Source of the DNA: CAZQSL01 sp964595945 | Lineage (GTDB): Bacteria > UBP15 > UBA6099 > JAJRTR01 | Direction: 5' to 3' | Assembly: GCA_964595945.1 (NCBI GenBank) | Contig: CAZQSL010000003.1 | Span: forward strand, 1-64,000 | DNA: 64,000 bases | Part shown: positions 53,359 to 61,903 of the stretch, piece after piece | Layout: every line of letters begins with the position of its first letter | Numbering within the stretch: position 1 is the stretch's first letter | Made by a program: the position numbers and the translations under genes | The notes under the pieces: generated by a model | What the model was told of the DNA's origin: nothing | Databases searched by the model: none | The model's input: only the letters and a program-made list of their open reading frames with translations

Positions 53359-55632
53359 TCAATTATCAACACGGGGCATGGGGCCGGATGCGGCGCCGGA
53401 GTGGAGCAGTATCCCGCCATATACCGGGATGACGGTCATGCCGGGATGGCTGGCGGTGATGCGCTTGATGGTCTCGCGGCGGGTGTCGTTGACTGAAATG
53501 GATTGTTTGAGGCGTGATGAGTCATAGAGCCAGCGGCGGGACTCGTCGATAGGGTAGAAAATGAAATCAGCCTGCGGAAGCCCGGGATCGTGACGGGCGG
53601 ATAGCGATGCTGCCGGAAAAAACTGCCTGAGCTGCTTGGTTGCGGCGGATGCGCCGCGAGTGAGCGGCAGGACGGTCAGGGGCTCGTATTTAGCCGGGGA
53701 AGGCATGTCCGAAAGGATGCTTGCAATCTCCACGGGACTTATCTCGGGGCGCGGCGCCATGTATGGAGCGAATAGCCGCGAGAAATTCGCGATCTGAATG
53801 GCCGCTGTTGCGACTATCAGCAAGATGACCGGCAGCAGGCGGTATCTGCCACGCAGGATGGTGTAGATAGAGACAAATCCGATGCAGAGGGCAAAATATG
53901 CCGCGTAGCCGGGAATTGCGCCTCCTGAAAATCTGACGAGCATCTTGTATAGCGGAGGAGCGATTTCGACCGCTGCGTTCCTGCCGATGAAATGTCTGAC
54001 GGGATTGAGAGTGGAAAGCGGGCTCGCACCGGGGTCCTCGGTGAAGCCATCAAGTCTCTTTTTGTCTATTCTGAAAACGGACAGCCTCATGCCGCGCGCG
54101 ACAGTGATGGCAAATGGAGGCTCGGGCATGGAGTCGACCGGCCAGATTTCGGCGAAGAATATGTATTGGGCATTATATCTTTTTGCCGCGGTGGCAGCAG
54201 TGGCAAGTGAATCATAGGGGAAGGGAATCGTGGAGCGGTCGCACAGGAAATGGGTTGCCGAAAAGGGATATGTCATTATGACAGTGTCTGGCGCGGTGTG
54301 CTGTCTGATGTAATCGCATGCGGTACGGAGTTCGGCGTACGGAGTCTCGCGAGGATTGCCAGACGCGCGCATGACGGACATAATGATGAAACCGCAAGAC
54401 TCGGATATCAGCATGAACAGTACGATGGCGGCAACAAAATGCCTCCTGGAGAGCCGGTGGCGCGAAGCCGCGAAGGCGGCGAACGAGATGATCCCGCTCG
54501 CGCCGACAAGTAGCGCGAGCGGCATGACAGGCAGCAGGTAGCGGTCGGAATATGGCCCGGCGATGGCATGCATGAGCAGCATGAAGAAACACAGGAGGAG
54601 GGAAAGGACCGTCGCGTGGTTTCTGCGTGCCCTGAGAGCTCCGGCAGCGAGAAACGGGAGCATGAGCAGTCCCACGGCCTGCGGGAAACCGGGGATGTAG
54701 AACACATCCGTTTCGTAGCCTCTGAGTGCGGCAAGCGCATTGAGCGAGATACCCTTCGCGACGGATGCCGGCGTGATCGCGCTTCCGCTTTTGTCCGGCT
54801 GGTTGTAGAGGCTGTAACTGAAGCTCAGCTCGAAGATGTCGCCATTGCGGAAGTGTTCGATGATCGAAGGGTCGTACATAGTGGCAAGCCCCGTGAAATG
54901 CTCGGAGTGGACAGGGTTGCCGAACAGAACCTGGTTTCTGACGAGAAACGGCATGATCGTGAGCAGCGCGACAGAAAACAGAAGGACAGCGCCGCGTGAA
55001 AAGAGTATCCTGGGGCGGCAGAGGGCAAGCCATAGCAGAGTTGCCGGGATCATCACGGCGGCATTTTTTTTCACCAGAAAGGCGATCCCCATGAGGATGC
55101 CCGCACGGAAGAAATTCCCGTCGAGCAGTGCCGATGCGAAGGATAAGAAAATGATCATAAGCCAGACTTCTGGCAGGCCGGGGTCCATCACGTCATAGAC
55201 TCTCAGCAGCGACGGCGAAAACAGGGTGAGTATCGCAGCTATATATGCTGCGTCCGGGTCGAAGTATTTTTTGCCTGTGCCGTAGGTGACGAGCGGCAGC
55301 AGAAAAAGACCGATCAGGGAGGGTACGGTAAAAGTCCAGTGTGTGTCGCCGAAAACAGCGTGGAAGGGCGCGAGAAGGAATACATACAGACTGCCACGTT
55401 CCGAGGCCGGATGGGCATGGGGGGACGTGTGGGTCGAATACGCCCGCAGCGTGTCTTCGCGCAGTTCGCTGTATCTGACGACATTCCTCGCGATCGCGGC
55501 ATAGTCGTAAGAATCACCGTCGTGTGGAGGGCTTGCGGCGTATAGAACAGCGTGAAACGCGCAGAATAGTAACGCGATGATCAGCAGTGTCCTGTAGTGG
55601 CGTCCCGTACCGGCGTTGTCAGATATATCCAT
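53359..55632 (-). CDS. ArnT/PMT-like GT-C glycosyltransferase (GT39 type)
   Basis: 757 residues. About 10-12 transmembrane helices in the first 420 residues and a further helix pair near 595-640. The first outer loop carries PPHDGDSYDYAAIARN, with the acidic motif where GT-C enzymes bind the polyprenyl-phosphate sugar and the acceptor; further on are GTGKKYFDPDAAYIAAILTLFSPS and LMIIFLSFASALLDGN, typical of the ArnT/PMT family. It would transfer a sugar from a lipid carrier to a lipid or protein outside the membrane. The DPM1-like GT2 three genes upstream could charge that carrier. 18 bases after the preceding gene. Confidence 0.8.
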   Translation of the reverse strand: MDISDNAGTGRHYRTLLIIALLFCAFHAVLYAASPPHDGDSYDYAAIARNVVRYSELREDTLRAYSTHTSPHAHPASERGSLYVFLLAPFHAVFGDTHWTFTVPSLIGLFLLPLVTYGTGKKYFDPDAAYIAAILTLFSPSLLRVYDVMDPGLPEVWLMIIFLSFASALLDGNFFRAGILMGIAFLVKKNAAVMIPATLLWLALCRPRILFSRGAVLLFSVALLTIMPFLVRNQVLFGNPVHSEHFTGLATMYDPSIIEHFRNGDIFELSFSYSLYNQPDKSGSAITPASVAKGISLNALAALRGYETDVFYIPGFPQAVGLLMLPFLAAGALRARRNHATVLSLLLCFFMLLMHAIAGPYSDRYLLPVMPLALLVGASGIISFAAFAASRHRLSRRHFVAAIVLFMLISESCGFIIMSVMRASGNPRETPYAELRTACDYIRQHTAPDTVIMTYPFSATHFLCDRSTIPFPYDSLATAATAAKRYNAQYIFFAEIWPVDSMPEPPFAITVARGMRLSVFRIDKKRLDGFTEDPGASPLSTLNPVRHFIGRNAAVEIAPPLYKMLVRFSGGAIPGYAAYFALCIGFVSIYTILRGRYRLLPVILLIVATAAIQIANFSRLFAPYMAPRPEISPVEIASILSDMPSPAKYEPLTVLPLTRGASAATKQLRQFFPAASLSARHDPGLPQADFIFYPIDESRRWLYDSSRLKQSISVNDTRRETIKRITASHPGMTVIPVYGGILLHSGAASGPMPRVDN

Positions 55633-55650
55633 GTCGAGTTGTCCAGTGCG

Positions 55651-57552
55651 TCATTTTCCATGTCCGAAGTAGTTGTTTTCAATTTTGAAGTAATCCGGCG
55701 GATTGTCCACGGAAATGAATCTCGTGGGCGAATCGCCGGCGCGCGCAGCCCCGGTGGCGCTGCGGCCGTTGACAGCGAGCTGGTCGAATGCCTGATACTT
55801 CAGTACGATCCGATTGTGCCTGGGGCGCACACGATAGCAGCGAATGCCTGAGTGGTCAGCGATGACATATCCGTCGCCTCTGAAGAATGGGCCGGCCTGT
55901 CCGCTCTCATGGCTGAAGATTTGATAGCGCCCGATGCTTCCGCTGTGTTTCACCATGTTGCCAGCCGAGGAAAAATAGGACTTGCAGTCATCTGACCAGC
56001 AGACAATCGTGGAGATGGCGAGGCGATCGAGTTCGCGGAGTGTGGCGGCAGGCGTTGACGAGACGATCGGTTTGAGCATGAATTTTCCGTCGTAGAATGA
56101 CGGGCGCCTGTAATCCAGGAATACGTATGGATAAGGGCCGCCGATGAATTCTTTGCCCGAGATATCCGGGAAAAGGCCCGGGAGCTGGCTGTGGCTGTAT
56201 TTCGGCGGAGAGCCGTCGCGGTCATTCCAGCCCGAGTCTTCGAGCATGACCCTGCCGCCGCCGGTATCCGCTTCGCTGAGAAAAGTCATAAGCTGTCTGG
56301 CATCGCGGGTCATTTCGGTGCGGAGTTCGAGCGTCAGAAACGCGTAAGGGGCGAGTGATAGGAAAAACATCGCCGGCAGCGCAAATCCGGCGGCGGACCG
56401 CATGACACGTCCGATAGCCGTGGCGGGGGCGAACCGGCGATATGCCAACGCAAGTCCCGTGATGGCCGGAGGCACGAGCAGAAAGTCGAGGATGACAATG
56501 TACCTGACCGGGTTGAGCTGCGCCGTGGCGTGCCATAGCGAACCGAAATAGACCAGTGCGAGCAATGCTGCCGTGGCAGCGAGGAAAAAGAAAGATTTGT
56601 GCCGTTCGCCATCCTTCGCGCTGATGAGCGCGCCGTAGACGCCGGCAGCGAAAAATGTGCAGCGAAGCAGGGTATTGATCATGAGCATGGCGGCCATCAG
56701 CGGATTGTCCGGGGTCAGCGGTTGTGTGCCGGCTGCTTTCGTAAGCGTGAAATAGTCCCTGAAGATACGAAGTGGATCGGTACATACCCAGTGTTGCGCT
56801 TCGGGGATGTCGACCTTGTATTTCGCGAGGTGCGCGAGAGGCGCCATCCAGAAGGAATTCACCGATAAAACGACTGCTGCGATAAGTGCGAGCTCGACGA
56901 TGATCCGGGAGGTCAGCCTTCTGATGCAGCAGAGAGTCATGATGAAAACAGGGATGCCAAGTACGACGAAAGCTGTCTTGTGAGCGAGAAAACATAGTGG
57001 GGAAAGGATGAAAAGCCAGTGCAGCACGCTGCGGTCGCCTTGCGTGAGATAACGGAAATAAAGCGAAATTGTCAGAAAAGAAATCTGGAAAACCATTGTG
57101 GTGGACGGCATGCCAATGTGCATGAAGATCAGTGGCAGTCCGGTCCACAGGTAAAACATCATGATTATTCCGGCGAATAGCCTGCGGTTGCCGGTCAGTC
57201 CGAAATTGCCGAGTCCCAGCCACAGGAAAAGTGGAGTAGATGCCATGTATGCGAAAAGTAGTGGACGTAGCAGCGATCTGATGGGAATCGGATTGAATAT
57301 CAGAGACAGGAATTGAAAATCGTGGGAATTGTTCCATGTAAAATTGAGTGGAAATCCTGCGAAGAACGACGGGTCGTAGCCCCAGAGATTCCACGATTCG
57401 GCAAAAAACAGAGACGCGCGGCGAAGGAGATAAAAGGCGAGGGGATAATCGTTGTAGATTATGGGGCCGTCGCCGGACACCATGAGGATGAACGGCGGTA
57501 CAATATGAGCCGCGACGCAGAGTATGAAAATATTGCGAAGTAACCGGTTCAG
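55651..57552 (-). CDS. GT-C-like polytopic membrane protein, probable CTG start
   Basis: 633 residues from a CTG at 57552. The codon overlaps the upstream stop as CTGA and has GGGAGG 8 bases before it. Starting instead at ATG 57483 would remove the first helix (RLLRNIFILCVAAHIVPPFIL). The first outer loop then reads GDGPIIYNDYPLAFYL, an acidic motif in the position expected for GT-C enzymes. About 11 helices follow, and a C-terminal extracytoplasmic region with a jelly-roll-like look (residues about 410-630). It resembles the uncharacterised membrane family annotated as PTPS-related. Substrate unknown; the context suggests sugar transfer. Confidence 0.7.
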   Translation of the reverse strand: MNRLLRNIFILCVAAHIVPPFILMVSGDGPIIYNDYPLAFYLLRRASLFFAESWNLWGYDPSFFAGFPLNFTWNNSHDFQFLSLIFNPIPIRSLLRPLLFAYMASTPLFLWLGLGNFGLTGNRRLFAGIIMMFYLWTGLPLIFMHIGMPSTTMVFQISFLTISLYFRYLTQGDRSVLHWLFILSPLCFLAHKTAFVVLGIPVFIMTLCCIRRLTSRIIVELALIAAVVLSVNSFWMAPLAHLAKYKVDIPEAQHWVCTDPLRIFRDYFTLTKAAGTQPLTPDNPLMAAMLMINTLLRCTFFAAGVYGALISAKDGERHKSFFFLAATAALLALVYFGSLWHATAQLNPVRYIVILDFLLVPPAITGLALAYRRFAPATAIGRVMRSAAGFALPAMFFLSLAPYAFLTLELRTEMTRDARQLMTFLSEADTGGGRVMLEDSGWNDRDGSPPKYSHSQLPGLFPDISGKEFIGGPYPYVFLDYRRPSFYDGKFMLKPIVSSTPAATLRELDRLAISTIVCWSDDCKSYFSSAGNMVKHSGSIGRYQIFSHESGQAGPFFRGDGYVIADHSGIRCYRVRPRHNRIVLKYQAFDQLAVNGRSATGAARAGDSPTRFISVDNPPDYFKIENNYFGHGK

Positions 57553-59180
57553 CGGTTTTTCCTCCCGGGCGCGGCGGCGTTTTCACTTTCGTTGCCCTGA
57601 TGCAAAAAGGCACTGGATTTCTCAGCGGCAGCCTGCCTGCACGCCTCATTGTCCCCGCAGGCTTTCATAAGTCTGTCTGTCCGGTGTGCTGTGTCTTCCG
57701 GAGACTTGCCGTGATAGTATCCGGCGAGCATTTCAGGGGTGAAGTCCGGCTCCTGTATCAGGCGGGCGGCCTTTGCGCCGTCGCGCATGTCGTTCACGAA
57801 AAGGTCGAGCAGCACTCCGTCTTTTGCCACTGCGGGATCATGCTCGATTTGCATGACAGTGAAGTATCGGTCAAAACGTTTTTTCGATGTGACGTCGCCG
57901 GTGGCCTCAAGCCAGTCCAGAGCTTCGGCGACGCGCGGATCGGGCGTGGATGTCCTGTCGGCTACGATGACGACCAGATTGCCGGAAAACAGGAATGTAT
58001 CCTTGATCAGCACGTTTGCGGTGTCCTGCGACGATTTGATTTCGCGGAAACCAGTAGTGACGCGCGGCTGTACGCCGCTCGCGGCGAAGAGCCTGACAGG
58101 GATGACCGCTCCGGCGATGCCTTTTTCACTGACGAACGAATTGAAGCGGTAATAGTCGTCCCGTGACGGTTTGTTGTCGAGCGCTATGATACCGGTATTG
58201 CCTCCCGTGAGAGATGCGGCGTATGTGAATGCGCGGCTCCATGAGACGCTCTGCGCCGACATGGCAGAGAAGTAATACGCGCCTGCCACGAAGGCTGCCC
58301 AAGCGAAGATGTGCAATGCCGAGGATGACCGTGTCCCGGCGGCGGACACATCGCTCGTGAAGGCCGCTTTCAGCGCGAAAAACGGGCATGCGACTGCGAT
58401 CACCAGAGCAAAATCCGGCTGCTGTATGAAATTGCACCAGACTCCTTCGGACGCCCATCTTGAGTAGTCGCCGAAAAGCGACCGGTGCCAGGACATTTCC
58501 AACGCTCCGCGCCCAAGTGCCAGCAGCCACAATCCCAGACACGGGAGACATGCTCTGATGATGAGGAGGAAACGCCTGTCGCCGTGGCGTCTGAGAGTGG
58601 CGCATGCAAGGGCAACGAATGGCGCGGCGGCGAGCGATGTGTAAAATGCGAGTATCGAGGCAATTGTGATACGTTTGCCATTCGCTTCTGCCGATATGCC
58701 ATCGAGGCGGGCAAGTGTCAGTGCGATGAAAGCGATCATTGCCGCGAGAGGCGCGACCGGCTCGGCACGCCACGCGTGGAAACACAGGAGCGGCAGTGCT
58801 CCTGTCGTCGCAAAGATGGCAGCGCGTGATGGCCGGCGCGGCAGTGATCGGTGTGTCATGTCGATGAAGATGAGTGTGGCGATGAATCCGGCGAAAGAAA
58901 TCGCGCGGAGGATAAACAGCCCTCCCGGTATCAGCAGGATGAAATGCGCAAACGCGTAATACAGTGGAAACAGCTTTTCGAAATAGACAAGCAGCATCGA
59001 GATGGCAAAATACTGGGAACCGGTCATGACGGTCATAGATTCGGCTCCCGAGGGGGGGGAGAGGAGACCTGTATGCGCGGAGAATCCCGTGACGATGGAA
59101 AGCAGTGCGAACAGACCCAGTATTGAGCGTAACACGAGGCTGCCGGGATTGTTGCTGGTGAAATGTAGGTTCATTGCCAT
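57549..59180 (-). CDS. Polytopic membrane protein of unknown function in glycan cluster (GT-C-like)
   Basis: 543 residues with about 9-10 transmembrane helices to about residue 310, then an outer domain of about 230 residues ending in a polar, Glu/Lys-rich tail. The first outer loop (LLSPPSGAESMTVMTGSQYFAIS) lacks the usual Asp pair of GT-C enzymes, so assignment to that fold rests on size, topology and neighbours only. Four Cys near the C-terminus (KACGDNEACRQ) may form a disulfide. ATG 59180 lies 16 bases after the GT2 stop; ATG 59174 is equally possible. The stop overlaps the CTG start of the next gene. Confidence 0.6.
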   Translation of the reverse strand: MAMNLHFTSNNPGSLVLRSILGLFALLSIVTGFSAHTGLLSPPSGAESMTVMTGSQYFAISMLLVYFEKLFPLYYAFAHFILLIPGGLFILRAISFAGFIATLIFIDMTHRSLPRRPSRAAIFATTGALPLLCFHAWRAEPVAPLAAMIAFIALTLARLDGISAEANGKRITIASILAFYTSLAAAPFVALACATLRRHGDRRFLLIIRACLPCLGLWLLALGRGALEMSWHRSLFGDYSRWASEGVWCNFIQQPDFALVIAVACPFFALKAAFTSDVSAAGTRSSSALHIFAWAAFVAGAYYFSAMSAQSVSWSRAFTYAASLTGGNTGIIALDNKPSRDDYYRFNSFVSEKGIAGAVIPVRLFAASGVQPRVTTGFREIKSSQDTANVLIKDTFLFSGNLVVIVADRTSTPDPRVAEALDWLEATGDVTSKKRFDRYFTVMQIEHDPAVAKDGVLLDLFVNDMRDGAKAARLIQEPDFTPEMLAGYYHGKSPEDTAHRTDRLMKACGDNEACRQAAAEKSSAFLHQGNESENAAAPGRKNR

Positions 59181-59196
59181 ATCTCAAAATCCGATA

Positions 59197-59901
59197 TCAG
59201 CGCCACTGCCCGGAAATGCGCAGAAAAAACGCGCGTGCCGTGTAGAAAATGTATCGCAACGCGGTCGGCACCGATAGAAGCTGTGATTTGCCATATTGCC
59301 TCGGATAGTGCGAGACCGGCAATTCGATGAGTCTGTATCCGCGATGTATCGCCCGCCACAGCATTTCCACGATGTAAAAGCTCTCCGCATAGGGGTACTG
59401 CACATCGATGTCGTCTGCAACTGATTTTTTTATCATCTTGAATCCGCAGTCTATGTCGCGTACCTTCAATCCGATGAAATGACTGATGGTAAGGTTGAAA
59501 AGAGAACCGTAGAGCGTGCGGAGGAAACCATCGGCGCGCCGGGTCTTGTAGCCGATCAGTATGTCAGCTTCGCCGGAGCGTGCGATGAATTGTTCGATTT
59601 CGGTCACATCGAACTGCATATCGCCATCGGTGAAAAACACCCACTCGAATCGTGCCGCGTCAAATCCGCTCCGCAACGCGAATCCGTAGCCCATGTTACG
59701 TGGGTGATGGATCACGCGGATCCTCGGGTCGGCGGCGGCGCATTCGTCGGCGATTTTTCCGCTCGCGTCGGGGCTTGCGTCGTCGATGATGATGATCTCG
59801 AATTCGTCGACGAGTTTTTCGAGTACGCCGGTGGTTTTTTCGACCATGGCGCGCACGGTGTTTTCGTCGTTATATGCCGGAAAGAAAAAAGACAGTTTCA
59901 T
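59197..59901 (-). CDS. DPM1-like family 2 glycosyltransferase
   Basis: 234 residues, GT-A fold with no membrane domain. Motifs: SFFFPAYNDENTV at the N-terminus, IIIIDDASPDASG, HHPRNMGYGFALRSGFD, the metal-binding FFTDGDMQFD near residue 92, and DIDCGFKMIKK. This is the dolichyl/polyprenyl-phosphate mannose or glucose synthase group (DPM1, GtrB without membrane helices). It should transfer a hexose from GDP- or UDP-sugar to a polyprenyl phosphate on the cytosolic face, supplying the GT-C-type enzymes encoded downstream. A basic C-terminal helix may hold it at the membrane. Confidence 0.9.
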   Translation of the reverse strand: MKLSFFFPAYNDENTVRAMVEKTTGVLEKLVDEFEIIIIDDASPDASGKIADECAAADPRIRVIHHPRNMGYGFALRSGFDAARFEWVFFTDGDMQFDVTEIEQFIARSGEADILIGYKTRRADGFLRTLYGSLFNLTISHFIGLKVRDIDCGFKMIKKSVADDIDVQYPYAESFYIVEMLWRAIHRGYRLIELPVSHYPRQYGKSQLLSVPTALRYIFYTARAFFLRISGQWR

Positions 59902-60040
59902 CAGGGCGATCCGATGCCATTCAGTGTGGTCCAGTAGTCGCGAAGCGAGTAAAACGCATGGCGGAGTATGATTTCACCATAGTTTATATTAACACAACAG
60001 GGAGGGTTTCAGTAAGTGCGCCAGGCACAAATCAGGGGGG

Positions 60041-61786
60041 TCAGCGCCATCTTGAGAGGTCGATTTTCAGATATCCCCATTCGGACGAGCACGTCAGGAT
60101 GTCAAGTTGCTGATTGTATTCCATCCTTTTCACTTTACGGCCTACCCGCAGCGAGCCGAGGATTTTCATCTTATGCCAGTCGATCCTGTACAGTTCGCCC
60201 GTCAGGTAGTTCGTCAGATAGAGATAGCCATCGCTGGCGAAAGTAATGTCTTTCGATCCGACCGGTGATCGCATGATCTTTCTGGTGGCAAGGGTATCGC
60301 CGTCAAGCTCGATCACACTGCCGTTGTCAAATGATGTGATCGGTGATGTCAGGAAAACGGAATTGGTGTCATGACGGTAATGGACCGCGATGGCAAACCA
60401 CGGAAGAGCGCGCGTGGCGCGCACCTTTCCCCGCATGAGGTCAAATGAACCGGCGCGGTTCTGATTGAATGCTTCGATGTAATAGACGAGTTTGTTGTCG
60501 TTCCCGTACGAAGTTTCGCCGATGCTGCCGCCGTGGGCGTTCCCGAGTGACTCGGTTGTGAAGCTGTCTGTGTCATCCATATCGTAGACGAGCGCGCGCC
60601 ACTTGCCAGTCTCTCCGAGGCCCACAAACAGGCGTCGAAGTGATGGATCGCCTTCGATCCAGTACGGACCGCCGTACTTGCGAAGATCGAGCGAGTATTT
60701 TTCGTAGAGCCTGGGCGAATCATAGACAAGCATTGTCCGGCTTTGGGGACAGACGAGGAAATACTGCTGTGTCACCGGGTCTTCGTATAGTGAAAACACC
60801 CCGCAATTTATCGAAGCGAACATCCGTGTTTTGAGATCGTAGACAAAGGAGTAGCGGCTGCTTGCTCCGATGAAAACCCTGTCTCCATGCTGTAGGGCCG
60901 TTCGGTGTCGCATCCTGAGAGTTTTGCGCTGATCGGCGTCAGTGTGGCTGGCCAGGGTTTTTTCGGGGATGATTTGTCTGCCGGGCTCACAGTAGTTTAT
61001 GTAAAAGCTGACTGGAGCCTGATACCTGTAGCCTTCACAGGACTGGACTATCATAAATGTCTCCATGGCGGCGACGAACGCCGTGATGGAGACAGCTGCG
61101 GAAATCTGTGCGATAGCACTCACGACGGGGCGGCGGGTTTTTATCGCGAAAAATACGGTGATAGCAGTGGCCAGTCCGAGAACGGGGCAGAACCATTTGA
61201 ATACGAAGGCTGCGATATAGAGCATCGGATACCACAGCACGGCCATGCAGACCGCTATCAGGCAGTAGAGGGCCTGGATGAAAAACGGCGCTTCGCGTTT
61301 CCGGCAAAAGACGTCCGCGGCGGATCGGCAGATGAATACACAGATGCAAAACACACCGGCCATGATCGCCGCATGCCGCGGGATCACCGAAAGATTAGGC
61401 GTGATTGACGGGAGATGCGAGTAGTATATGACGGGGGTGAGCAGGAAACATCGCGAAACGGACAACACGGCAAATCGCGCAACCCTGAAGCCTGTCTTCG
61501 CCTCGTCTTCCGGCGTTACCATTTTCCTGTCCGCGGATTTCAGGACTAACGAAAAGAAATACGCAAGAGGGGCGCACCAGCGTCTGATCGTTGCAAGAGC
61601 GTGCCTGAGGGCATCGGGCATTTCGGGTGCGCGTCTCCACACTTTCGCTCCCGCATATAGCAGTATGCCGAGAAGCAATAGAGAAAATCCCGTCCCGCCG
61701 GAGTCCCGCATTATTGCGATTACCTCTTCGATGGTCTGTGATGGCAAATAAACAAGTTGCGCTGGCGCATGAAAAACGGCCTGCAT
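60041..61786 (-). CDS. Polytopic membrane protein with C-terminal beta-propeller, paralogue B
   Basis: 581 residues from ATG 61786; a TTG at 61831 would add 15. About 7 helices to residue 250, then an outer propeller-like domain: DRVFIGASSRYSFVYDLKTR, GGPYWIEGDPSLRRLFVGLG, KDITFASDGYLYLTNYLTGELYRID, and end VGRKVKRMEYNQQLDILTCSSEWGYLKID. The last two blades align by eye with paralogue C (LLTGKLFAVD, VGYGSRGMTVSPDG). Function unknown. It lies 139 bases upstream of the GT2 gene on the same strand and 117 bases from the divergent paralogue C. Neither start has a clear ribosome site. Confidence 0.7.
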   Translation of the reverse strand: MQAVFHAPAQLVYLPSQTIEEVIAIMRDSGGTGFSLLLLGILLYAGAKVWRRAPEMPDALRHALATIRRWCAPLAYFFSLVLKSADRKMVTPEDEAKTGFRVARFAVLSVSRCFLLTPVIYYSHLPSITPNLSVIPRHAAIMAGVFCICVFICRSAADVFCRKREAPFFIQALYCLIAVCMAVLWYPMLYIAAFVFKWFCPVLGLATAITVFFAIKTRRPVVSAIAQISAAVSITAFVAAMETFMIVQSCEGYRYQAPVSFYINYCEPGRQIIPEKTLASHTDADQRKTLRMRHRTALQHGDRVFIGASSRYSFVYDLKTRMFASINCGVFSLYEDPVTQQYFLVCPQSRTMLVYDSPRLYEKYSLDLRKYGGPYWIEGDPSLRRLFVGLGETGKWRALVYDMDDTDSFTTESLGNAHGGSIGETSYGNDNKLVYYIEAFNQNRAGSFDLMRGKVRATRALPWFAIAVHYRHDTNSVFLTSPITSFDNGSVIELDGDTLATRKIMRSPVGSKDITFASDGYLYLTNYLTGELYRIDWHKMKILGSLRVGRKVKRMEYNQQLDILTCSSEWGYLKIDLSRWR

Positions 61787-61867
61787 GGCCGCGACAGAAA
61801 AAATGATACAGTGGATGGAATCATTTCGCAACAGACACGGGGGCGTGGCGGGACGCGCCCGCCGGCA

Positions 61868-61896
61868 TTGTCACCGCCGCCATGCCCGGATATAAT
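61868..61896 (+). promoter_or_regulatory. Strong sigma70-type promoter placed for a leaderless transcript
   Basis: TTGTCA (61868-61873), 17-base spacer, perfect TATAAT (61891-61896). The expected start (about 61903) falls on or next to the ATG at 61904, and there is no ribosome site before that ATG. Confidence 0.6.
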
Positions 61897-61903
61897 CGAA
61901 TAG

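Noticed and set aside
56222..57649. 475-codon second frame inside the GT-C-like gene
   Set aside because: Same strand, other frame; Arg/His/Ser-rich, no hydrophobic helices, whereas the chosen frame has a clear membrane topology.
58126..59187. 353-codon alternative frame over the membrane protein at 57549
   Set aside because: Arg- and His-rich shadow of a gene with clear transmembrane helices.
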